Source: an uncultured Bacilli bacterium | GTDB taxonomy: Bacteria; Bacillota_I; Bacilli_A; RF39; UBA660 | Direction of reading: 5' to 3' | Assembly (NCBI GenBank): GCA_944331885.1 | Contig: CALVJF010000020.1 | Coordinates: 1 to 9,932, forward strand | DNA length: 9,932 nucleotides | Shown here: positions 4,804 to 9,932 of the stretch, piece after piece | Position numbering within the stretch: the stretch's first letter is position 1 | Layout of the letters: the number at the start of each line of letters is the position of its first letter | Program-made: the position numbers and the translations under genes | The notes under the pieces: model-generated | What the model saw: only the letters and a program-made list of their open reading frames with translations | Database searches by the model: none | Told to the model about the DNA's origin: nothing

Positions 4804-6095
4804 AAATTCACATCATTATTAGATGTGATTTTTTTATTATTACAAAATACTAAAATTCCTAAAAACAAATAAAAGTATGGAGCAACATCTATTACACTAA
4901 TATTAGCAAAAGCCTGAATGCAGTAACCAATAAATGCAATAAATATAGTTATATCAAAGCTTTCAATTAATCTAAATCCTTTAATAAATATAATTAAACA
5001 CAAAGCGCAATAAAAAATCAAAAATAAAATTCCATTAGTAATTAACATTTGTAAATAAACATTGTGTGCTTTATCATATCGCATTCCACAATCTTCTGGA
5101 CAAACAACACCAACATTATCTATACCTGCTCCAAGCAAAAAATATTCTTTAGCAACCGGTAACATACACTTCCATATCCCAATACGGCCACTGCCAATAT
5201 TATTAACTTCTTTTAAATCTTCTCCAGATATCAATCCTTTAATATCTTCTTTAATATTGTAGTCTTCATATCCATATTTTATATGACTATCTCGAAATAA
5301 ATAATTATTAGCCCAATTATTTAAATTAAATATTAAACAACAACTTAAGCCCAATATAAATAGGCTCTTTTTATTAATTTTTTTTCTTCGCCAAATTATC
5401 AAAAGAAATATAGCCATTAAATATCCCAAAAAAGGTCCAGTAGATTCTGACAAGCAAAGTCCAGCAAAAAATATTAATGCCAATACTAAGTTAATCACTT
5501 TCCCTCTCAACAAGTAATTAGTTGCTGCATATAAACCAATTAAAGTCATATAACTACCATAAAAATTTGGATTAGCACATAATCCCATAGCCATGTAAGG
5601 ACGAGAATAATGTTTTACAAATCCCACTTCAGTATAAGTTTGTAATAATCCGTAAATTACTTGAAAAACTGCTATTATTTGCAAAACATTAACAATATAA
5701 TTAAAATATTTCTTTTCTTTAATATTCTTACTATTTAAAAATATCAAAAAATAAGTTATTAAAGTCAATAAACCTTCATTACGATTTACTTCTCCCCAAA
5801 AAGCTATACTTCTATCTTGAGCAATAAAAGTTGAAATAATCGCTAAAATAAACAAAGAATAAATTAAAATATCCTCAATTTCAATTTCAAATTCCTTTTT
5901 TATTAATCCATATAAATATATAATTAATAAAAAAACATTACTTCCCCATAAAAACCATACATGATTAAAATCAAAAGAATCTTCAATATACCCTAACAAA
6001 AATAAATTATAAGACATTAATTTCCCCACTGGAATACCAATGACAATCAATAAAATAATTAAAAAATTAATTTTATCTAAAGTTATCTTCTTCAT
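4800..6095 (-). CDS. O-antigen ligase / Wzy polymerase-like polytopic membrane protein
   Basis: The protein (431 aa) is almost wholly hydrophobic, with about 10-12 predicted membrane helices. A long extracytoplasmic loop (about 262-341) precedes the last three helices or so. Family-type landmarks of the Wzy_C/WaaL superfamily are visible: NRNEGLLTL (104-112), ANPNFYGSY (174-182), SGRIGIWK (302-309) with R304, LLGAGIDN (320-327), and YDKAHNVYLQ (340-349) with H344. These enzymes polymerise or transfer lipid-linked glycans on the outer face of the membrane, and an Arg and a His in this loop region are their key residues. Two loop cysteines (C332, C336) could pair. The ATG at 6095 overlaps the TGA of the upstream hemW-like gene (ATGA), implying translational coupling. 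The substrate is unknown. In a Gram-positive-type cell it could be a capsule, a teichoic-type polymer or a glycan on surface proteins. Confidence 0.82.
   Translation of the reverse strand: MKKITLDKINFLIILLIVIGIPVGKLMSYNLFLLGYIEDSFDFNHVWFLWGSNVFLLIIYLYGLIKKEFEIEIEDILIYSLFILAIISTFIAQDRSIAFWGEVNRNEGLLTLITYFLIFLNSKNIKEKKYFNYIVNVLQIIAVFQVIYGLLQTYTEVGFVKHYSRPYMAMGLCANPNFYGSYMTLIGLYAATNYLLRGKVINLVLALIFFAGLCLSESTGPFLGYLMAIFLLIIWRRKKINKKSLFILGLSCCLIFNLNNWANNYLFRDSHIKYGYEDYNIKEDIKGLISGEDLKEVNNIGSGRIGIWKCMLPVAKEYFLLGAGIDNVGVVCPEDCGMRYDKAHNVYLQMLITNGILFLIFYCALCLIIFIKGFRLIESFDITIFIAFIGYCIQAFANISVIDVAPYFYLFLGILVFCNNKKITSNNDVNF
4804..4835. terminator. Bidirectional intrinsic terminator between convergent genes
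   Basis: TCACATC (4808-4814) pairs with GATGTGA (4822-4828) around a 7-nt loop. On the plus strand the stem is followed by seven T (4829-4835). On the minus strand it is followed by a run of five T that leads into the stop codon. It can therefore terminate both the 207-aa gene and the lepA-to-ligase operon. It lies inside the last codons of the minus-strand gene. Confidence 0.8.
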
Positions 6096-7171
6096 AATAA
6101 TTTAATTAAAATCTCATTCATAATATATAGTTTTTTAGGATTAATAAACAAATAACCATTTTTATATATCAAATCCTTAATCTGTATTAATGTCTTAATA
6201 TCATAAACGTCTTGTATATTTACTTCATATTTATTAAAAAATTCTTGTAAATTAATTCCTTTTATTTTCCTAAAACCTAACATTATTTCATTATCCATAA
6301 TATCAGTTTTACTTAAGAAATCTTGTTTAGCAATATATTGATCTTGCAAATACTTTGTTAAATTACGTGTATTTTCATATCTTACACCATCCAAATAGCC
6401 GCTAGCTCCTAAACCAAATCCATAGTATTCCTTATTATCCCAATAATTCATATTATGTCTCGAATAATATCCAGATTTTGCAAAATTGCTAATTTCATAA
6501 TGCTCATATTTTTTACTCAATGTTTTGGTAATATATTCGTACATATCCGCGTCTAAATCTTCATCGATTGGGCACATTTTATCAATTCCAATTTTAGTAT
6601 TATCTTCTATTATTAATGAATACGTACTAACATGTTCAACATCTAGCTTTAAAATTAATTCAATATCTTTCTTTAAGTCTTTTAACGTCTCACCAATTAT
6701 TCCATATATTAAATCAACATTAATATTATTAAATCCATACGTTCTACACAACGCAATCTTTTCTTTAGCATCTGCAAAAGTATGAGATCTTTCCATAAAT
6801 TTTAACTTTTTTTCATTAAATGACTCTATACCAATACTTAATCTATTAACACCATTTTCTTTTAATATTTCTAACAACTCATCATTGATATCATTTAAAT
6901 TACATTCAAAAGTAAATTCATAATCATTAGCTAATTTAAATGACCTCAATATTTCCATTAAATATTTCAACTCCTTAGGCTTTAAACAACTAGGAGTCCC
7001 ACCACCAATATATAATGTACTAATAACCTCATCATTATATCGCATTTTAATTTCTTTTAATAAAGCATTTAAATATTGAGTTACAAAACCACCATTATAG
7101 AGCATTTTACAAAAGTCACAATATGAACAAATGCTTTTACAAAAAGGAATATGCACATACACACTATCCAC
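6092..7171 (-). CDS. hemW: HemW-type radical SAM protein (heme chaperone family)
   Basis: The protein has 359 aa. Its N-terminal YVHIPFCKSICSYCDFC gives the radical SAM cluster motif CxxxCxxC (C11, C15, C18), with a further Cys at C21. GGGTPS (56-61) is the SAM-binding glycine motif, and RLSIGIESF (110-118) is a typical barrel strand. HNMNYW (239-244) is the HNxxYW heme-binding motif of HemW, and a HemN_C-like domain fills about 290-359. These features favour the heme-chaperone HemW over the coproporphyrinogen dehydrogenase HemN. The start is GTG at 7171 with AAGGGG 8 nt upstream. That site begins in the stop codon of the superoxide reductase gene 12 bp away, so coupling is likely. The end overlaps the ligase-like gene by ATGA. 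The lepA-to-hemW order is a frequent arrangement in Bacillota, here with two genes inserted. Older databases often mislabel this family as oxygen-independent coproporphyrinogen III oxidase. Confidence 0.9.
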   Translation of the reverse strand: MDSVYVHIPFCKSICSYCDFCKMLYNGGFVTQYLNALLKEIKMRYNDEVISTLYIGGGTPSCLKPKELKYLMEILRSFKLANDYEFTFECNLNDINDELLEILKENGVNRLSIGIESFNEKKLKFMERSHTFADAKEKIALCRTYGFNNINVDLIYGIIGETLKDLKKDIELILKLDVEHVSTYSLIIEDNTKIGIDKMCPIDEDLDADMYEYITKTLSKKYEHYEISNFAKSGYYSRHNMNYWDNKEYYGFGLGASGYLDGVRYENTRNLTKYLQDQYIAKQDFLSKTDIMDNEIMLGFRKIKGINLQEFFNKYEVNIQDVYDIKTLIQIKDLIYKNGYLFINPKKLYIMNEILIKLL

Positions 7172-7183
7172 TTATAATACCCC

Positions 7184-7498
7184 TTACATCTTTATTGCAA
7201 AAATTCCATGAAGATTACAATGTTCAAATATTTCCCCATTTCCTTTATACTCAAATTCCCAATTTGGTTCATCATTAGCATTCAATCTCACAACATCATA
7301 ACCATTTTCATATTTATATACTATTGCTGTAATATAATGCTCCTCACTCATACCATGATTAACCTTGACCAATAACTTATCACCAACTATTTCAAAACTT
7401 GGTGTATGTTTTTCATTAAACTCATAATTAACTTTTAGAGCATTATCTTTAAGTTCTTTATCACTTACTACTAATTCTTTACCTTCGTAAAAATACAT
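7184..7498 (-). CDS. sor: Superoxide reductase (neelaredoxin/desulfoferrodoxin catalytic domain)
   Basis: This 104-aa cytosolic protein carries every ligand of the superoxide reductase Fe(His)4Cys centre: H31 in EKHTP, H48 and H54 in HGMSEEHYI, and C94 and H97 in CNLHG. The spacings H48-H54 (6) and C94-H97 (3) equal those known in the Pyrococcus furiosus enzyme, and the catalytic Glu-Lys pair precedes H31 (E29, K30). The family reduces superoxide to hydrogen peroxide without making oxygen, using electrons from rubredoxin or another donor, and is typical of anaerobes. The N-terminus (MYFYEGKELVV) is too short for the desulforedoxin domain and has none of its cysteines. It could be a degenerate remnant of the MKFYxC start of desulfoferrodoxins. 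The gene sits 15 bp after the 315-aa gene and 12 bp before hemW. Its ribosome-binding site is weak (AGGGA-like), so its translation may depend on coupling. Confidence 0.9.
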   Translation of the reverse strand: MYFYEGKELVVSDKELKDNALKVNYEFNEKHTPSFEIVGDKLLVKVNHGMSEEHYITAIVYKYENGYDVVRLNANDEPNWEFEYKGNGEIFEHCNLHGIFAIKM

Positions 7499-7513
7499 CT
7501 TAATCCCTACTTT

Positions 7514-8461
7514 CTAAAATTCTAACAATAACATCTGAGCATTAGTTAATCCTTCCGTAACTTGTGTATCGTACTCGGCTTTAACCAAACTTTTTGCTAT
7601 AGTTCTTCTTTTCTTTAAGAACTCTCCTAATTCCTTAGTACTATGTCCATCATAATTCAATGCTTGTATGTCTACTCCACACTTAGCAATAACAGGAAAT
7701 TGTAATAAATCATTGCTAATAAATGAATGAACGTTTATTAATCTTTTTTCATCATAAAATAAAGGAAAACACAAACTAGTTTTATCATCTTTATCATATA
7801 TTACAACAGCTCCATTAGCTGTATCAGGATTTATTAACATTGATTCATGTACTCCATATACTCCATATTCCTCTTCACTAGTTTTAAAATCAACGTTCGC
7901 TAATATTTCCCTATCGCAAGCAACTTCCATATCAGTCGGTAAATATATTGAATTTTTATTTATTAATCTACCATCTACATAAATTAATTTACCACACTTA
8001 AATAATAATTTTTTCCCATGATATTGAAAACCTAATTTATTACAATCACTAAAGTATCTTTCCCCTTCACAAAGCATATACTCAATTTCTCCATCGCTAA
8101 CAAAACTATTAACTACGGACTCTTTAATTAAACGTAATCCCATTACAAAACTAAATGAATAACTTGTAATAGTTCGATCAACAACTTTACTATGCGTTTC
8201 TTCCTCAATTACAAGTTGATTACAAAAACTCGTAACAACCGGATAAACTCTTATTTCTCTTGTATTTCCAACCCCATGAAAAACTAACCAATCTCGTCCT
8301 TCTATTAATTGTATTTCCGGCTGTATATTATTTTGCTCGATAATATCAATCAACTTTACAACTTTAGAAACATCACCATTACTTTTATATTCATTAAGAT
8401 TTTGCTTAAATTCATTCCATTGTTGCATTATATCCAAATTATATCTTTCAATTCTATCCAT
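7514..8461 (-). CDS. Uncharacterised cytosolic protein, 315 aa
   Basis: I do not recognise this family with confidence. The protein has no signal peptide and no membrane segment. Residues 1-50 look helical (DRIERYNLDIMQQWNEFKQNL, then a KVVKLIDIIEQNN helix). The centre (about 50-215) is a mixed beta-rich region with scattered cysteines (C80, C131, C140, C156, C182) not arranged in a CxxC motif. The C-terminal part contains GAVVIYDKDDKTSLCFPLFYDEKRL (217-241). That stretch superficially resembles the strand-turn-strand of SseB-type domains (about xxLPVFTxxEEL), but this is only a suggestion. A charged helix (275-295) closes the protein. It begins 13 bp after the lepA stop, with AAGG 9 nt before the ATG, and is 15 bp upstream of the superoxide reductase gene. 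It is clearly part of the lepA operon. Its length and codon use suggest a real gene. Confidence 0.75.
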   Translation of the reverse strand: MDRIERYNLDIMQQWNEFKQNLNEYKSNGDVSKVVKLIDIIEQNNIQPEIQLIEGRDWLVFHGVGNTREIRVYPVVTSFCNQLVIEEETHSKVVDRTITSYSFSFVMGLRLIKESVVNSFVSDGEIEYMLCEGERYFSDCNKLGFQYHGKKLLFKCGKLIYVDGRLINKNSIYLPTDMEVACDREILANVDFKTSEEEYGVYGVHESMLINPDTANGAVVIYDKDDKTSLCFPLFYDEKRLINVHSFISNDLLQFPVIAKCGVDIQALNYDGHSTKELGEFLKKRRTIAKSLVKAEYDTQVTEGLTNAQMLLLEF

Positions 8462-8474
8462 TTTCCCAAACCTT

Positions 8475-9932
8475 CTATTTTTCTACCTTTAAAACAGCTA
8501 AAAATGCTTCTTGAGGAATTTCAACACTACCGACCATTTTCATTCTCTTTTTTCCTTCTTTTTGCTTTTCTAATAATTTACGTTTACGAGTAACATCGCC
8601 CCCATAGCATTTAGCCAGAACATTTTTACGCATTGCACTAATATTTTCACGAGCAATTACTTTGCTACCTATACTTGCCTGAATAGGAACTTGAAACATC
8701 TGACGCGGAATAATCTCTTTCAAATTCTCCACAATATTTTTACCACGATTATAAGCAAAATCTTTATGAACTATTACTGATAAGGCATCAACTACTTCAC
8801 CATTAATCAAAATATCCATTTTTACTAAATTACTTGGTTTATAACCAATTATTTCATAATCAAAAGACGCATAACCTTTAGTAGAACTTTTCAATTTATC
8901 AAAAAAATCATAAACAATTTCAGCTAACGGAATATCATAATGAATATTAACTCTTGTTTGATTAATATAATCCATTGCTACATACTGTCCCCGTTTATCT
9001 TGACACAATTCCATTATTGCACCAACATATTCGCTAGGTACAAAAATATTTGTTCTTATGTAAGGCTCTCTAATTTCCGAAATACTTCCTCGATCTGGCA
9101 TTTTATTTGGCGAGTCAACATTAATTAAATCCCCATTAGTCATTAATACTTCATATATAACACTAGGACTAGTAGCAATTATCGGTATATCAAACTCCCG
9201 ATCTATTCTTGTCATTATAATTTCCATGTGTAAAAGTCCTAGAAAGCCACATCTAAAGCCAAATCCTAAAGCATCAGAAGTTTCTGGCTCAAATACCAAA
9301 GCCGCATCATTAAGTTTTAATTTTTCTAATGCTTCTCTTAATGCTGGAAACTTATTTGGTTCGACAGGAAACAATCCTGAATATACCATCGGCTTCATAG
9401 GCTGATATCCCTCTAATGGCTCTAATGCTTCATTACCTACAACAGTTACAGTATCACCGACTCTAACAAGATTAATATCTTTAATACTTGCAGCAATATA
9501 GCCAACTTCACCACTAACGAGTTCTTGTTTTTTTAACTCTTTAGGTGTATTAACACCCAATTCCACTACTTCAAATTCTCCCCCAGTAGCTAACATCTTA
9601 ATTTTATCCTTAATTCTTATCTTTCCGTCAACTACTCTAACCAGAGCAATTACACCTCGATAAGCATCAAAATGACTATCAAAAATTAAAGCCTTAGTTT
9701 TTCCTTCATTATTAATATTAGGAGCTGGAATTCTTTCAATAACAGCTTCAATCAGCTCTTTAACCCCAACACCGGTTTTACCACTACATAATAAAATTTC
9801 TTCTCTTTTAAACCCTAATACATCACACAATTCCTTAGTTACTTTTTCTATATCAGCATTAGGTAAATCAATTTTATTAATAACCGGAATAATTTTTAAA
9901 TCGTTGCTCATGGCTAAATAAAGATTAGCTAA
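8475..9932 (-). CDS. lepA: Elongation factor 4 (LepA), N-terminal part outside window
   Basis: The frame is open to the window edge (485 codons seen). The residues upstream of the first Met, LANLYLA, continue the LepA G domain, so the gene begins beyond 9932 and the internal ATG at 9911 is not the start. Visible are the G4 motif NKID (19-22 of the fragment), the G5-like CSGKTG (49-54), the beta-barrel domain II ([16 protein letters not shown]) and the EF-G-like domains ([19 protein letters not shown]). The LepA-specific C-terminal signature [20 protein letters not shown], followed by [20 protein letters not shown], closes the protein. About 115-120 N-terminal residues with G1-G3 are missing only because of the window edge. 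LepA is a ribosome-associated GTPase that acts on stalled or mistranslocated ribosomes. It is the most upstream gene seen in the minus-strand operon. Confidence 0.97.
   Translation of the reverse strand, partial: LANLYLAMSNDLKIIPVINKIDLPNADIEKVTKELCDVLGFKREEILLCSGKTGVGVKELIEAVIERIPAPNINNEGKTKALIFDSHFDAYRGVIALVRVVDGKIRIKDKIKMLATGGEFEVVELGVNTPKELKKQELVSGEVGYIAASIKDINLVRVGDTVTVVGNEALEPLEGYQPMKPMVYSGLFPVEPNKFPALREALEKLKLNDAALVFEPETSDALGFGFRCGFLGLLHMEIIMTRIDREFDIPIIATSPSVIYEVLMTNGDLINVDSPNKMPDRGSISEIREPYIRTNIFVPSEYVGAIMELCQDKRGQYVAMDYINQTRVNIHYDIPLAEIVYDFFDKLKSSTKGYASFDYEIIGYKPSNLVKMDILINGEVVDALSVIVHKDFAYNRGKNIVENLKEIIPRQMFQVPIQASIGSKVIARENISAMRKNVLAKCYGGDVTRKRKLLEKQKEGKKRMKMVGSVEIPQEAFLAVLKVEK

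Noticed and set aside
6092..6095. UGA read as tryptophan (mycoplasma-type code)
   Set aside because: TGA is the stop of the hemW-like gene in an ATGA overlap, the protein ends where the family ends, and tryptophans are encoded by TGG.
6092..7171. Annotation as oxygen-independent coproporphyrinogen III oxidase HemN
   Set aside because: The CxxxCxxCxC pattern of HemN is absent, the protein is short, and the HNxxYW heme motif is present, which fits HemW.
8309..8593. Plus-strand frame of 94 codons across the lepA/315-aa junction
   Set aside because: It is a low-complexity Ile/Leu/Phe translation of A/T-rich DNA, antisense to two genes with good start signals. No promoter or Shine-Dalgarno site was seen.
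9909..9911. ATG at 9911 as the start of lepA
   Set aside because: The frame stays open upstream and encodes LANLYLA, which continues the conserved GTPase domain, so the gene is cut by the window edge.

Overview
The window is a strongly A+T-rich stretch of a Gram-positive-type (Bacillota/low-GC) genome. Support for this is the run of good Shine-Dalgarno sites, consensus sigma-A-type promoters, short-signal surface proteins carrying a SipW-type TYAWF motif, and tightly packed operons. Tryptophan is read from TGG throughout, and the hemW-like gene ends on TGA inside an ATGA overlap with the next gene. The standard bacterial code therefore applies, not the mycoplasma code. A superoxide reductase points to an anaerobe or microaerophile, and a small-genome gut Bacillota lineage is a reasonable guess. 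That last step is inference.

Left half (1-4180): a minus-strand operon of surface proteins is transcribed from a strong promoter near 4010-4037. Its order of transcription is a 231-aa membrane-anchored protein, a 414-aa and a 451-aa tandem pair of paralogues with a (V)STYAWF SipW-type N-terminus, and a third TYAWF protein with a long lysine-rich cytosolic tail that runs off the left edge. A 207-aa secreted protein with a related signal (TYSRYV) is transcribed divergently from 4180. All four complete proteins share a C-terminal W-x-E-G-[QN]-D signature followed by a final beta-strand-like segment. This suggests a common TasA/camelysin-like subunit fold and a jointly built surface structure. 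The 255-bp divergent region holds both promoters, a perfect 16-bp inverted repeat, a nested 12-bp palindrome, repeated TTGTC motifs and a (TG)n tract inside one promoter spacer.

Right half (4800-9932): a second minus-strand operon reads lepA (5' end outside the window), an unrecognised 315-aa cytosolic protein, a small superoxide reductase, a HemW-type radical SAM protein and an O-antigen-ligase/Wzy-like polytopic membrane protein. Gaps are 12-15 bp or a 4-bp overlap, so the genes look co-transcribed and partly translationally coupled. This operon converges on the 207-aa gene, and the two stop codons overlap. A hairpin with T-tracts on both sides probably terminates both transcripts.

No tRNA, rRNA, CRISPR array or transposase was seen. 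No SipW-like signal peptidase lies in the window, so the processing enzyme for the TYAWF proteins should be sought beyond the left edge.
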